The notes: generated from the letters alone by a model not told the origin. 64,000 nt of DNA from Achromobacter sp. MYb9 (GCF_002975275.1 NZ_PCOQ01000004.1:292630-356629), one strand, 5' to 3'; positions 7,963 to 17,539 are shown, numbered from the stretch's first letter. Numbers and translations: made by a program.

Positions 7963-10554
7963 ATGCTGGATAACTACCGCCAACACGTTGCCGAACGCGC
8001 GGCTCTGGGGATTCCCCCGCTGCCCCTTACGGCTAAACAAACCGCTGAACTGATCGAACTGCTGAAGAACCCGCCCGCTGGCGAGGAGCAGAACCTGGTC
8101 GAACTGCTGACCTTCCGTGTGCCGGCCGGCGTGGACGACGCCGCCAAGGTCAAGGCGTCCTACCTGGCCGCCGTGGCGCTGGGCAAGGAAGCTTGTGCGC
8201 TGATCAGCCGTGCCAAGGCGACGCAACTGCTGGGCACGATGCTCGGCGGCTACAACATTGGCCCGCTGGTCGACCTGCTGGACGATGCTGAAATCGGCAC
8301 CATCGCCGCCGATGCGCTGAAAAAGACCCTGTTGATGTTCGACGCCTTCCACGACGTGAAGGAAAAGGCTGACCGCGGCAACGCCAACGCCAAGTCCGTG
8401 CTGCAAAGCTGGGCCGACGCCGAATGGTTCACCAGCCGTCCGGAACTGCCGGAAAGCCTGACCATCACCGTCTTCAAGGTGCCTGGCGAAACCAACACCG
8501 ACGACCTGTCGCCGGCGCCCGACGCCACGACCCGCCCCGACATCCCGATGCACGCCCTGGCGATGCTGAAGAACAAGCGCGACGGCGCCGCGTTCGAACC
8601 GGAAGAAGACGGCAAGCGCGGCCCGGTCAAGTTCATTGAATCGCTGAAGGAAAAGGGCCACCTGGTCGCCTACGTGGGCGACGTGGTCGGTACGGGTTCG
8701 TCGCGCAAGTCGGCCACCAACTCGGTGCTGTGGTTCACGGGCGAAGACATCCCGTTTGTGCCGAACAAGCGCTTTGGCGGCGTCTGCCTGGGCAACAAGA
8801 TCGCCCCGATTTTCTACAACACGATGGAAGACGCCGGCGCCCTGCCGATCGAACTCGACGTGTCGAAGATGGAAATGGGCGACGTGGTCGAACTGCGCCC
8901 CTACGATGGCAAGGCTTTGAAGAACGGCGAAGTCATCGCCGAATTCGAAGTGAAGTCCGACGTGCTGTTCGACGAAGTGCGTGCCGGTGGCCGCATTCCG
9001 TTGATCATCGGCCGTGGCCTGACCAGCAAGGCGCGTGAAGCGCTGGGCCTGGCGCCGTCGACGCTGTTCCGCCTGCCCAAGAATCCGGTCGATACCGGCC
9101 GCGGTTATACGCTGGCCCAGAAGATGGTCGGCCGCGCCTGCGGCCTGCCGGAAGGCACGGGCATCCGCCCGGGCACCTACTGCGAACCGAAGATGACCTC
9201 GGTCGGCAGCCAGGACACCACCGGCCCGATGACCCGCGACGAACTGAAAGACCTGGCTTGCCTGGGCTTCTCGGCCGACCTGGTGATGCAGTCGTTCTGC
9301 CACACCGCCGCCTACCCCAAGCCCGTGGACGTCAAGACGCACCACACGCTGCCGGAATTCATCAGCACCCGCGGCGGCATCTCGCTGCGCCCGGGCGATG
9401 GCGTGATCCACTCGTGGCTGAACCGCATGCTGTTGCCCGACACCGTCGGCACCGGCGGCGACTCGCACACCCGCTTCCCCATCGGCATCTCGTTCCCCGC
9501 CGGTTCGGGCCTGGTCGCCTTTGCCGCCGCCACGGGCGTGATGCCCCTGGACATGCCGGAATCGGTGCTGGTCCGTTTCAAGGGCAAGCTGCAGCCTGGC
9601 GTCACCCTGCGCGACCTGGTCAACGCCATCCCGCTGTATGCCATCAAGCAAGGCTTGCTGACGGTTGCCAAGCAAGGCAAGAAGAACATTTTCTCGGGCC
9701 GCATCCTCGAAATCGAAGGCCTGCCCGACCTGAAGGTCGAACAAGCCTTCGAACTGTCGGACGCTTCCGCTGAACGTTCGGCCGCTGGTTGCTCGGTGCA
9801 CCTGAACAAGGAACCGATCATCGAATACATCAACAGCAATATCGTGATGTTGAAGTGGATGATCGCCAACGGCTACGAAGACGAGCGCACGCTGGGCCGC
9901 CGCATCAAGGCCATGGAAGCCTGGCTGGCTGATCCCCAGCTGCTGGCTCCGGACGCCGACGCCGAATACGCCGCCGTCATCGAAATCGACCTGGCCGACG
10001 TGCACGAGCCCATCGTGGCCTGCCCGAACGACCCGGACGACGTCAAGACGCTGTCGGAAGTCGCCGGCGCAAAGATCGACGAAGTGTTCATCGGCAGCTG
10101 CATGACCAACATCGGCCACTTCCGCGCGGCGTCCAAGCTGCTGGAAGGCAAGCGCGACATCCCGGTCAAGCTGTGGGTGGCCCCGCCGACCAAGATGGAC
10201 GCTACGCAGCTGACTGAAGAAGGCCACTACGGCGTCTTCGGCACGGCCGGCGCGCGCACCGAAATGCCGGGCTGCTCGCTGTGCATGGGTAACCAGGCAC
10301 AAGTGCGCGAAGGCGCGACCGTGATGTCGACCAGCACCCGCAACTTCCCGAACCGCCTGGGCAAGAACACGAACGTGTACCTGGGTTCGGCCGAACTGGC
10401 CGCCATCTGCTCGAAGCTGGGCCGGATTCCGACCAAGGACGAGTACATGACCGATATGGGCGTCATCAACAAGAGCGGCGACCAGATCTATCAGTACCTG
10501 AACTTCGACAAGATCGCCGACTACAAGGACGTGGCGGACGTGATCGAGGTCTAA
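7963..10554 (+). CDS. acnB: Bifunctional aconitate hydratase B / 2-methylisocitrate dehydratase
   Basis: An 863-aa AcnB, almost exactly the length of the E. coli enzyme (865 aa). It interconverts citrate and isocitrate in the TCA cycle and can also dehydrate 2-methylcitrate-derived substrates. The N-terminal HEAT-like domain characteristic of AcnB (residues about 1-160, beginning [20 protein letters not shown]) precedes the swivelling domain and the three catalytic domains. The [4Fe-4S] cysteines are in [10 protein letters not shown] and [10 protein letters not shown]. The ATG at 7963 is chosen because AcnB proteins start at this point; an earlier in-frame start would lie on the promoter. Codon use is strongly biased to G/C-ending codons, as for a highly expressed gene. 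Confidence 0.98.
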   Translation: MLDNYRQHVAERAALGIPPLPLTAKQTAELIELLKNPPAGEEQNLVELLTFRVPAGVDDAAKVKASYLAAVALGKEACALISRAKATQLLGTMLGGYNIGPLVDLLDDAEIGTIAADALKKTLLMFDAFHDVKEKADRGNANAKSVLQSWADAEWFTSRPELPESLTITVFKVPGETNTDDLSPAPDATTRPDIPMHALAMLKNKRDGAAFEPEEDGKRGPVKFIESLKEKGHLVAYVGDVVGTGSSRKSATNSVLWFTGEDIPFVPNKRFGGVCLGNKIAPIFYNTMEDAGALPIELDVSKMEMGDVVELRPYDGKALKNGEVIAEFEVKSDVLFDEVRAGGRIPLIIGRGLTSKAREALGLAPSTLFRLPKNPVDTGRGYTLAQKMVGRACGLPEGTGIRPGTYCEPKMTSVGSQDTTGPMTRDELKDLACLGFSADLVMQSFCHTAAYPKPVDVKTHHTLPEFISTRGGISLRPGDGVIHSWLNRMLLPDTVGTGGDSHTRFPIGISFPAGSGLVAFAAATGVMPLDMPESVLVRFKGKLQPGVTLRDLVNAIPLYAIKQGLLTVAKQGKKNIFSGRILEIEGLPDLKVEQAFELSDASAERSAAGCSVHLNKEPIIEYINSNIVMLKWMIANGYEDERTLGRRIKAMEAWLADPQLLAPDADAEYAAVIEIDLADVHEPIVACPNDPDDVKTLSEVAGAKIDEVFIGSCMTNIGHFRAASKLLEGKRDIPVKLWVAPPTKMDATQLTEEGHYGVFGTAGARTEMPGCSLCMGNQAQVREGATVMSTSTRNFPNRLGKNTNVYLGSAELAAICSKLGRIPTKDEYMTDMGVINKSGDQIYQYLNFDKIADYKDVADVIEV

Positions 10555-10589
10555 GCCTCAATCGCCTGCCAGGCCTGGTTGCCTGCATG

Positions 10590-10622
10590 ACGGCCCCGGA
10601 GCAATCCGGGGCCGTTTTCTTT
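10590..10622 (+). terminator. Rho-independent terminator of acnB
   Basis: Stem ACGGCCCCGGA pairs with TCCGGGGCCGT around a GCAA loop and is followed by a TTTTCTTT run, 36 bases downstream of the acnB stop. Confidence 0.88.
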
Positions 10623-10641
10623 GGGCGGCACGGCGGGTTTC

Positions 10642-10665
10642 GGCGGCTTGGCGGCTTGGCGGCTT
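10642..10665. repeat. Three tandem copies of an 8-bp unit
   Basis: GGCGGCTT occurs three times in a row between the acnB terminator and the lipoprotein promoter region. It is a short simple-sequence repeat; no function is evident, although copy-number change could alter the spacing of upstream elements. Confidence 0.7.
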
Positions 10666-10798
10666 CGCGCGTTTTGCATAAATTTCGGGGACGGAACTTT
10701 TTCGGCGATACGTTTTCATACAATCGCGCTACCTTGTGACACTTCGCCCTAACCCGCGCGGCTTGCCGCCCGTGCCCTTTTCTGGAGGACGCCTGCCA

Positions 10799-11398
10799 AT
10801 GACCCGGCTTTTGCTGCCGCCGCTGCTACTGCTGGCGCTTGCCGGTTGCGCCACGGCGCCACCATCCAACCCCGAGAACATTTGCGCGATCTTCCGTGAA
10901 AAACCAGACTGGCACGACGCCGCCCTGAAAGTACAGAAGAAATGGGGCGCCCCGGTCCCGGTGCCGATGGCCATGATGTACCAGGAGTCCTCGTTCAAGC
11001 AGGACGCCGTGCCGCCCCGCTACTACTTCCTGGGCATTATTCCGTGGGGCCGCGTCAGTTCGGCCTACGGCTATGCGCAGGCCAAGGACGAGACCTGGGC
11101 CGACTATAAGAACGACGCCGGTGGCTGGGGTGCAAGCCGCGACAACTTCGCGGACGCGCTGGATTTCATGGGCTGGTACATGAGCAAGTCGCAACGCATC
11201 AATGGCGTGTCCAAGTGGGACGCCTACGGCCAGTACCTGAACTACCACGAAGGTTGGACCGGCTACCGCAACCGTAGCTTCGACCGCAAGGCATGGCTGA
11301 AGACGGTATCGCAGAAAGTGCAGGCACGCGCGGACAAGTTCACGTCGCAGTACAAGAGCTGCGAGGCCGACCTGACCAGGGGGGGATGGTTCTGGTAG
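10799..11398 (+). CDS. Lysozyme-fold (lytic transglycosylase-like) outer-membrane lipoprotein
   Basis: A 199-aa lipoprotein. The signal peptide ends in a lipobox with Cys17 (LLALAGC), and Ala follows Cys, so sorting to the outer membrane is expected. The rest is a compact SLT/lysozyme-like domain: MAMMYQESSFKQDAVPPR carries the expected catalytic Glu in the first helix, and SAYGYAQAKDETW resembles the GLMQ segment of transglycosylases. It would cleave peptidoglycan glycan strands or bind them. The start at 10799 has a good GGAGG 10 bases upstream. It stands alone between terminators. A GGAACTT box at 10693-10699 with TCATA 16 bases further looks like an envelope-stress (sigma-E) promoter, but a TACAAT at 10719 could equally be a sigma-70 -10 box. 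Confidence 0.85.
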   Translation: MTRLLLPPLLLLALAGCATAPPSNPENICAIFREKPDWHDAALKVQKKWGAPVPVPMAMMYQESSFKQDAVPPRYYFLGIIPWGRVSSAYGYAQAKDETWADYKNDAGGWGASRDNFADALDFMGWYMSKSQRINGVSKWDAYGQYLNYHEGWTGYRNRSFDRKAWLKTVSQKVQARADKFTSQYKSCEADLTRGGWFW

Positions 11399-11417
11399 GA
11401 CCGGGTCGTTCCCAGCG

Positions 11418-11445
11418 AAAACCCCGGCGCCAGGCCGGGGTTTTT
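11418..11445. terminator. Terminator between convergent lipoprotein and TonB-receptor genes
   Basis: AAAACCCCGGC pairs with GCCGGGGTTTT around GCCAG and is followed by T residues. The A run on the other side makes it usable in both directions. Confidence 0.85.
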
Positions 11446-11474
11446 CATCATGCCGCTTAATAAGCCGGACGCGA

Positions 11475-13691
11475 TCAGAAATCCATGCTGGCCGACAGCA
11501 GGAACGTGCGCGGGCCGCCCAGGACCAGGTAGCCGTTGCCAGGGTATCCGCCCACCGACGACCAGTAGTTGCGGTTGGCGATGTTCTCGACGCGAGCGCG
11601 CAAGGTCAGGACGTGGCCGTCGATGTCCGTCATGTAGCGCAGGCCGGCGTCGAAACGGGTCCAGCCCGGCACCTTGAGGGTGTTGGCATCGTTCGCGTAG
11701 GACGAACCGGTGTAGACGACGCGGCCGTCCACGGCCAGGCCCTGCACGCCAGGGATGTCCCATTCCACGCCCATGTTGGCCTGGAAGCGCGGCACACCGA
11801 TCACGCGGTTGCCGTCCAGCGAAGCCGTTCCGGTCGAGCGCTGTTCGGCATCCAGCCACGTCAAGCCGCCCAGCACGCGCACACTCTTGATCGGTTCGCC
11901 GTAGACGGTCAGTTCCGCGCCCTGATGGCGGTCCTTGCCCGAGGTGGTCAGCTCGTTGTTGGCGTTGTACATGGCGCGCGGCTTGTCGGTGGAGAAGAGC
12001 GCCAATCCGGCGCCCAGGCCATCGCCTTCGTACTTCACGCCGATTTCCTTCTGCTTGGAAACGTACGGCTGCAGGCTCTGGCCGACGTTAGGCACGGGCT
12101 TGCCGTTCGCATTGGCCGGCGCGGTCGGTCCTGCGACGAGCGCCTCGATGTAGTTCGCGTAAAGCGAAACGCTGGGCGCCACCTTGAAGACGATGCCGGC
12201 GGCGGGCGAATTGTGGCTGGCGTCATAGGCGCCGTTTTCCTTGCCGGTGTTGTAGGCGTAGTCCCGTTGGGACAGACGCTGATGCCGGATGCCCAGGGTC
12301 AGCAGCACCTTGTCGTCCAGGAACGACATCGTATCGCCGAAGGCGTAGCTGCTCATCCTCGTGCGCCCTTGCAGCGCCGGGTTGTCGATATCGTTGCCAC
12401 GCAACGCGCCGGCGCTAAAGGCCGGCTTGTCGTAGGACACGGGGTCGTAGATGTTGGTCGCAAACGTGTTCGCGTAATCCATGATGTAGGCATTTTTCTT
12501 CTTCAGGTCGAAGAAAGATGCCGACACAACGAACTCGTGGCCCACCGGTCCCGTGCGCACTTTGGCTCGCAGACCCAGTTCACCCGTGTTGACGCTGTCC
12601 TCGCGGGTGTTGTCGAAGCGGTAGAAATTGCCTGCGCCCGTGCTGCCGTTGGTCAACGTCACGTTGCCCAGCGAGTTCGCCTCATCGCTGCGGCGAAAGC
12701 CGTACGCCGCCCAGCCCGTCAGTTTGTCGCTGAAATCATGCTCGGCGCGCAACGTGCCGAATACATCGCGTTCGTTGGAATACGACCACGGCTGCGCGTA
12801 GTTGGAGCTGGCGTCCGGCGCGTCGGGCACATTGGTGACGCCAGCGCCCATCGTCACGTTCGGACGCGCGCGCTTCAGTTTGTTTTCCTGCCAACCGATA
12901 TCGCCGGACAGGCGCGTATCGGCTGAGCGCCAATCGAGGCCCAGCGACACCAGGCTGGTGCGCGAATGCTCGTCGTCGATCCCGGTATCGCCACTGCGCT
13001 GCGCGGCGTTCAGGCGGATGCCGGTGCTGTCGTCAGGGCCGAAACGGCGGGCGATGTCGGTCGACAGCTGAAACTGGCCGCCGCTTGCAATGCCCGTGGT
13101 GACGCGGGTCAACGGCTCGTTCGGCGCGCGCTTGGGCACCAGGTTGATCACGCCGCCGATGCCGCCACCGCTTGGCGTGGCGCCCGTCAGGAACGCCGAT
13201 GCGCCGCGCAGCACTTCCACGCGCTCGAACAGTTCGGTGGCGATGTACTGGCGGGGCAAGAGACTGTACAGGCCGTTGTAGGCCACGTCGTCGGAACTCA
13301 GGATAAAGCCGCGGATGAAGTACGACTCCTGGAAGTTGCCGAAGCCGCGCGCCACGCGCACGCCCGCGTCGTTTTGCAGCACATCGCCCACGCTGCGGGC
13401 CTGCTTGTCCTGGATCAGTTCGTTCGTATAGCTGGTGATGCTGAACGGCGTGCTCAGGTTATCTTGCGTGCCCAGCACGCCGACACGGCCACCACTGGCC
13501 ACCTGCCCGCCTGCGAATGGGGCGGCAAGGCCGCCGGCCGACGCATCGGCGCTGGCTTCGACCTTGATGGCTTCCATCGACACGACGGAGCCGCTGGAGG
13601 CGGCGGGTTGGGTTTCGGGGGAGGTTTGACCGTAGGCAACGCCCAGGCACGGCAGCATAGCGGCCATGCAGGCAAGAGTTCTGATTTTCAT
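11475..13691 (-). CDS. TonB-dependent siderophore receptor
   Basis: A 738-aa outer-membrane receptor. It has a signal peptide (MKIRTLACMAAMLPCLGVAYG, cleaved before QTSPE), a short region with a TonB-box-like MEAIKVEA at about 39-46, a plug domain (about 70-190, with QARSVGDVLQNDAGVRVARG and RVEVLRGASAFLTGATPSGG) and a 22-strand barrel ending in the aromatic LLSASMDF typical of these receptors. It imports an Fe(III)-siderophore with energy from TonB-ExbBD. There is no N-terminal STN signalling domain, so it should not signal to an anti-sigma factor. A Fur-box-like sequence lies about 110 bases upstream. The ligand is unknown; the fold resembles FhuA/FpvA-type receptors. Confidence 0.95.
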   Translation of the reverse strand: MKIRTLACMAAMLPCLGVAYGQTSPETQPAASSGSVVSMEAIKVEASADASAGGLAAPFAGGQVASGGRVGVLGTQDNLSTPFSITSYTNELIQDKQARSVGDVLQNDAGVRVARGFGNFQESYFIRGFILSSDDVAYNGLYSLLPRQYIATELFERVEVLRGASAFLTGATPSGGGIGGVINLVPKRAPNEPLTRVTTGIASGGQFQLSTDIARRFGPDDSTGIRLNAAQRSGDTGIDDEHSRTSLVSLGLDWRSADTRLSGDIGWQENKLKRARPNVTMGAGVTNVPDAPDASSNYAQPWSYSNERDVFGTLRAEHDFSDKLTGWAAYGFRRSDEANSLGNVTLTNGSTGAGNFYRFDNTREDSVNTGELGLRAKVRTGPVGHEFVVSASFFDLKKKNAYIMDYANTFATNIYDPVSYDKPAFSAGALRGNDIDNPALQGRTRMSSYAFGDTMSFLDDKVLLTLGIRHQRLSQRDYAYNTGKENGAYDASHNSPAAGIVFKVAPSVSLYANYIEALVAGPTAPANANGKPVPNVGQSLQPYVSKQKEIGVKYEGDGLGAGLALFSTDKPRAMYNANNELTTSGKDRHQGAELTVYGEPIKSVRVLGGLTWLDAEQRSTGTASLDGNRVIGVPRFQANMGVEWDIPGVQGLAVDGRVVYTGSSYANDANTLKVPGWTRFDAGLRYMTDIDGHVLTLRARVENIANRNYWSSVGGYPGNGYLVLGGPRTFLLSASMDF

Positions 13692-13800
13692 ATCGGGATA
13701 CGAGGGGCAAGAGAAGCGCGTCGTTGCGCAAAGAAACGCAAAATCCCGATGGAGTCACGCACGGAATCTTGTGGTCTTACGTCGGAAATGGTATCAAACA

Positions 13801-13819
13801 GAGAATCATTCTCATTCCG
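13801..13819. promoter_or_regulatory. Fur box upstream of the siderophore receptor
   Basis: On the minus strand the site reads AATGAGAATGATTCTC, built from overlapping Fur-type GAGAAT/ATTCTC half-sites (GAGAATcATTCTC is a perfect inverted repeat). Its place 110 bases before a siderophore-receptor ATG supports iron repression by Fur. Confidence 0.75.
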
Positions 13820-13881
13820 TCCCTATTTTAGAAGCCCGAATTGTTGCTTGAGCGCAACAGAAATCAGGCAAACCTACGAGG

Positions 13882-14796
13882 TCAAGCCGCTTGATCCTGG
13901 CGCATTGTCCCGAAATCGCCAGCCTCATGGGCGGCCAGCGCACGGGTCAGGGCGCGCTGGCTGGCCATCACGACCGTGCCGTGCCGAAACACGGGTTCAT
14001 CCACGGCCGGACCCGCGATCAGCACGTAATGGGCGGGCGCCTTCCCCGCCATCATCAGCAGCACGCCTTCGTCGTCGGCCGACGGCGCGGATGCCACCAA
14101 CGCTGAGCCGGCATGCAGTACCGCGAAGTCGGGATCCCCTTCTTGCCGCTTCGGCAAGGGCGGCGCCCCACTCAGACAATGCCGGGCGCGCACGCCCAGG
14201 TCCCCTTGCACCGAGTAGACCCAGGCGTTCCAGCCGGGCGGCAACGGCAACAGCTGTGTCGCTCCCGGGCGCAGCCAGCCGTCCAGGATCATCAGGGCCT
14301 CGGGGGTCGCAAGGGGCGACTGCCAGCCGCCGTGGCTGCCCGCCACGACGCGGGTGCGGCCGGCGCTCGTCTGGATGACCGGCATCTCCCAGGCGCGAAG
14401 CAGCGAGACCGCCGGAGACAGCGACTTCAGCCGGTCTGGCAGATTCAGGACGATGCGAAGGCCATTCAAGCGCGCCGGGCCCACGGGCTGCTGTGTCTGC
14501 AAGAGGCCTGCGCCCGCCACGGTCCAGTGCAGGTCGCCTGCCTGTGCGGCGTGGTCGTTGCCTTCGCTATCCCGGCATTGCATGACGCCTTTGGCGTCTT
14601 CCAGCAACAGCGTGGCCGCGCACGATCCCGCGTGCGGCTGGGGCACGGCCGTCGCCTTGGTCATGACGAAGTGGTCCACCATGACGACAGGCGACGGGCT
14701 ATGGGAGAAATCGGTGTGCAGGAACGGACGCAGCGTGCAGGCATCGCCCGCCGATTGGAGCGGGCCGGCGACGACGTTGCTGAGATGGATAGTCAA
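13882..14796 (-). CDS. Pirin-family cupin protein with degenerate metal site
   Basis: A bicupin of the pirin family. Recognisable parts are VDHFVMTKA and GDLHWTVAGAG in the N-terminal cupin, LNGLRIVLNLPDRLK at the domain junction, and PVFRHGTVVMASQRALTRAL near the C-terminus, which matches the pirin C-terminal hallmark. The usual HPHRG metal-binding loop reads PQPHAG, and the His/Glu-bearing segment after WxxAGxG reads LLQTQQ, so most iron ligands are missing. It may therefore not be a quercetinase-type enzyme. The start is doubtful: the frame opens at a GTG ending at 14838 that lies inside a long hairpin, so I prefer the TTG ending at 14796, giving MTIHLSNVVAG as in other pirins (304 aa). 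It is on the same strand as, and upstream of, the Fur-controlled receptor gene. Confidence 0.75.
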   Translation of the reverse strand: MTIHLSNVVAGPLQSAGDACTLRPFLHTDFSHSPSPVVMVDHFVMTKATAVPQPHAGSCAATLLLEDAKGVMQCRDSEGNDHAAQAGDLHWTVAGAGLLQTQQPVGPARLNGLRIVLNLPDRLKSLSPAVSLLRAWEMPVIQTSAGRTRVVAGSHGGWQSPLATPEALMILDGWLRPGATQLLPLPPGWNAWVYSVQGDLGVRARHCLSGAPPLPKRQEGDPDFAVLHAGSALVASAPSADDEGVLLMMAGKAPAHYVLIAGPAVDEPVFRHGTVVMASQRALTRALAAHEAGDFGTMRQDQAA

Positions 14797-14821
14797 AAAT
14801 GCTGCCTGATGAAGGAGTGGC

Positions 14822-14876
14822 GCTAGGGCCTGCCACACACGGAAAGGCGTTCCTTTCTGTGTGCGCAGGCCCTAGC
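14822..14876. repeat. 55-base near-perfect inverted repeat (long hairpin)
   Basis: The left arm 14822-14847 begins GCTAGGGCCTGC and ends GGAAAGG; the right arm 14852-14876 is its near-complete reverse complement, with only a few mismatches or bulges in the middle. The loop is CGTT. No T run follows on either strand, so it is not a standard terminator. It sits between two minus-strand genes (Bug and pirin) and looks like a REP-type or MITE-like element, or an RNA processing hairpin. Confidence 0.8.
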
Positions 14877-14956
14877 TGACGCGAAGCTTATGGGTTCCGC
14901 GCAACCCGCGCAATCCCAAAATTTCGCGCCCTCGCCCCGACTGTGGTGGCGTCGGT

Positions 14957-15940
14957 TCAGTCCAGCGTGATGGCGTTCGCCCGGATCACCGCCCCCCACT
15001 GATCGCGGTCTTCGGCGATGTACTGGTCGACCGCCGCCTGGTCGCGCGGCGCCTGGATCGCCAGCCCCAGCGTCTGGAAGCGCTCTCGGAAATCCGGCTG
15101 AACCACTACCCGCGCAATGGCGTCCTGCAAGACGCGCGCCTCGGCGGCGGGCGTGGCCATCGGCACGGCGATGCCAAACCAGGTGGCCGCGCGAAAACCC
15201 GGGAACCCGCTTTCGGCCACGGTGGGCACGTCCGGCAGCACGGGCAGCCGCTCGGCCGTGGTTACCGCCAGCGCCTTGATCTTGTTTTCCTTCACCAAGG
15301 GCAACGACGTGCTGATGACGTCCACCATCAACTGCGTGTCGTTCGCCATCAGGGAACTGAGCGCCGGCGCGCTGCCGTTATACGGGATGTGCGCCATGTC
15401 GATGCCGGTCCGGGCCTTGAGCAGTTCGGTCGCCAGCTGCAAGGGGTTGCCGATACCCACCGACGCGTAATTCAACTTGCCCGGGCGCGCCTTCGCGACG
15501 GTGACGAACTGCGCCAGCGTCGCCGCGGGCACCTCGTTGTTCGCGACGACCACCAGGGGCAACTCGGCTACCACCGACAGCACGCGGAAATCGCACGCCG
15601 CGTCGTAGGCTATCTTCCGATAAAGCATGGGGTTGAGCACCATGCTGGCGTTGCTAGCCAGAAACACGGTGTACCCGTCGGGCTGCGCGCGGGCGACTTG
15701 CGTGGCGGCAATCATCGTGTTGGCGCCCGGCTTGTTTTCAACCACCACGGGTTGCGAAAGCTCGCGCGACAGGCGTTCGGCCAGCACGCGCGACAACTGG
15801 TCGGCGGCGCCCCCCGGGGTGTAGGGCACCACCAGCTTGACCGGCCTGTCCGGGAACGCCGCCCAGGCTTGCGGGATGCTGGCGGCACACACCAACATCG
15901 CGGCCGCGGCGCGGCCGAACCAACGATTCATCTGTGACAT
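14957..15940 (-). CDS. Bug-family (TctC-like) periplasmic solute-binding protein
   Basis: A 327-aa binding protein with signal peptide MSQMNRWFGRAAAAMLVCAA (cleaved after PQAWA) and the Bug pattern FPDRPVKLVVPYTPGGAADQ, GANTMIAATQVARAQPDGYT, ASVGIGNPLQLATEL and AESGFPGFRAATW. It binds a small carboxylate in the periplasm. The start at 15940 is supported by GGGAGAC 6 bases upstream; an in-frame ATG seven codons earlier is possible. It follows a CoA-ligase/SDR operon on the same strand (96 bases away), which suggests that it delivers the acid that the ligase activates. It is only distantly similar to the Bug protein at the left edge. Confidence 0.94.
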   Translation of the reverse strand: MSQMNRWFGRAAAAMLVCAASIPQAWAAFPDRPVKLVVPYTPGGAADQLSRVLAERLSRELSQPVVVENKPGANTMIAATQVARAQPDGYTVFLASNASMVLNPMLYRKIAYDAACDFRVLSVVAELPLVVVANNEVPAATLAQFVTVAKARPGKLNYASVGIGNPLQLATELLKARTGIDMAHIPYNGSAPALSSLMANDTQLMVDVISTSLPLVKENKIKALAVTTAERLPVLPDVPTVAESGFPGFRAATWFGIAVPMATPAAEARVLQDAIARVVVQPDFRERFQTLGLAIQAPRDQAAVDQYIAEDRDQWGAVIRANAITLD

Positions 15941-16036
15941 GCTTGTCTCCCGAGTCTTCACGGACTCTTGTAATGGGTACTGCCTGAAGGAATTGGACGA
16001 CGGAACCGGCGGCGGCGCGCAATGGCCGCGCGCCCG

Positions 16037-17539
16037 CTACACCTTGCGTGCCTGGCCCTCCCAGAATTCCGCCCGGAGCCGGCGCTTGGCGATCTTTCCG
16101 TTGTCGTCACGCGGCAGGGCTTGCCGCAGTTGAAGCTCTCGCGGGACCTTGTAGCGGGCGATTCGGGCAGACAACCAGCGCATGGCGTCTTCCACGTCCA
16201 GCACCACCTCCGGCGCGGGCTGCACGAGCCCCAGCAGGCGTTCTCCGAACTCGGGGTCCGGCACGCCGAAGACCGCGCAATCGGCCACGCCCGGGTACTG
16301 CATCAGGTGGTGTTCGATTTCCGCGGGATAGATGTTCACGCCACCCGAAATCACCATGTCCGATTCGCGGTCGCACACGAACAGGTAGCCATCCTTGTCG
16401 ACATAGCCCAGATCGCCCAGCCCGATCAGGCCATCGCGCTCGATGGCTTGACGGGCCTCGGGATGGTTGCGATAGGTGAAGTCGGCATACGCGGGCTGGC
16501 GCACGTAGATGCGCCCGACCTGGCCCGGCGCGCAGAGGGAGCCGTCCTCGGCGTAGATCCGAACCTGCGCCGGACCGATGGGCCGCCCTGCACTGCCCGG
16601 CTTCGCCAGCGCCTCGTGCGAAGCGATCACCGTCACCATGCCCGCTTCGCTGGACGCATAGGTCTCATGCACCACCGGCCCCAGCCAGTCGATCATGGCG
16701 CGCTTGAGTTCCGGGGCGCAGGGCGCGCCGGTCGAGGCCACGAATCGCAGCGACGACAAGTCGAACGACGCCCGCGTGCGCGCATCCACCTTCAGCAGGC
16801 GCACATACATGATGGGCACCAGATAGATCGTGTCGATACGGTGCCGTTCGATCAGGCGCAGTACCTCGACCGGGTCGAAACGCGGCATCAGCACCAGCGT
16901 GTCGCATACGCGCAGCGCCACCTGCGCGAAGACGCTGGGCGCACTGTGGTAGATCGGCGCGGGCAGCAAGGCGCGGCTGCCTTGACGCAGGCCGTAGGCC
17001 TGTTCGACCACGTCCTCCACCGCCGCCAGGTGCTCGGCCAACCGCTCCACCGGGAAGGGCTGGCGGACCACGCCCTTGGGGCGGCCCGTGGTGCCTGAGG
17101 TATAGGCCATGTGGCCGCGCGGGGCGACCAGCGGGCCGTCGTGACGCCGTTGCATGTTGCGCCAGGCGTCGTAGTCGGTGGCTTCAAGGGCGGCGTCCGC
17201 CGCGCCCCCGACTTGCAGCACCGGCAGTCCGGCCGGCAGCGCCGTCCGCACCGCTTGCCACAGGTCTGCTTCGGCGATCAGCAGTTTCGCGCCACTGTCG
17301 GTCACCAGGAACGCCACCTCGTCGCCCGTGTAGTGCCAATTGATCGGGCAGTAATAGCAGCCCAGCCGCTTGCAGGCCTGGATGATTTCCAGATAGGGCA
17401 TGCCGTTGCGCAGCAGCACCGCGATGACGTCGCCTTCGCGCACGCCCATGGCCGCCAGGCCTGCCGCGACTTGCTCGCCGCGGGCCGTCAACGCGTCGCG
17501 GTCCAGGCTGACGCTGCCGGCAATGATCCGTCCGTTCAT
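16037..17539 (-). CDS. AMP-binding acyl-CoA synthetase
   Basis: A 500-aa ANL-superfamily ligase that would activate a carboxylic acid as acyl-AMP and transfer it to CoA. The P-loop-like core motif is MAYTSGTTGRPKGVVR, followed by YHSAP, the aromatic-loop region ETYASSEAGMVT, the hinge GDLGYVDKDGYLFVCDRESDM and the C-terminal catalytic lysine in LPRDDNGKIAKRRLR. The ATG at 17539 overlaps the stop of the upstream dehydrogenase gene by four bases (ATGA), so the two are co-translated; frames further upstream run into that gene and are not the start. The acid substrate is unknown; the Bug gene downstream probably supplies it. Confidence 0.93.
   Translation of the reverse strand: MNGRIIAGSVSLDRDALTARGEQVAAGLAAMGVREGDVIAVLLRNGMPYLEIIQACKRLGCYYCPINWHYTGDEVAFLVTDSGAKLLIAEADLWQAVRTALPAGLPVLQVGGAADAALEATDYDAWRNMQRRHDGPLVAPRGHMAYTSGTTGRPKGVVRQPFPVERLAEHLAAVEDVVEQAYGLRQGSRALLPAPIYHSAPSVFAQVALRVCDTLVLMPRFDPVEVLRLIERHRIDTIYLVPIMYVRLLKVDARTRASFDLSSLRFVASTGAPCAPELKRAMIDWLGPVVHETYASSEAGMVTVIASHEALAKPGSAGRPIGPAQVRIYAEDGSLCAPGQVGRIYVRQPAYADFTYRNHPEARQAIERDGLIGLGDLGYVDKDGYLFVCDRESDMVISGGVNIYPAEIEHHLMQYPGVADCAVFGVPDPEFGERLLGLVQPAPEVVLDVEDAMRWLSARIARYKVPRELQLRQALPRDDNGKIAKRRLRAEFWEGQARKV

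Noticed and set aside
14797..14838. Upstream GTG start for the pirin gene
   Set aside because: It lies within the long hairpin and would add 14 residues that pirins do not have.
14822..14876. Rho-independent terminator
   Set aside because: No T run on either strand after the hairpin.
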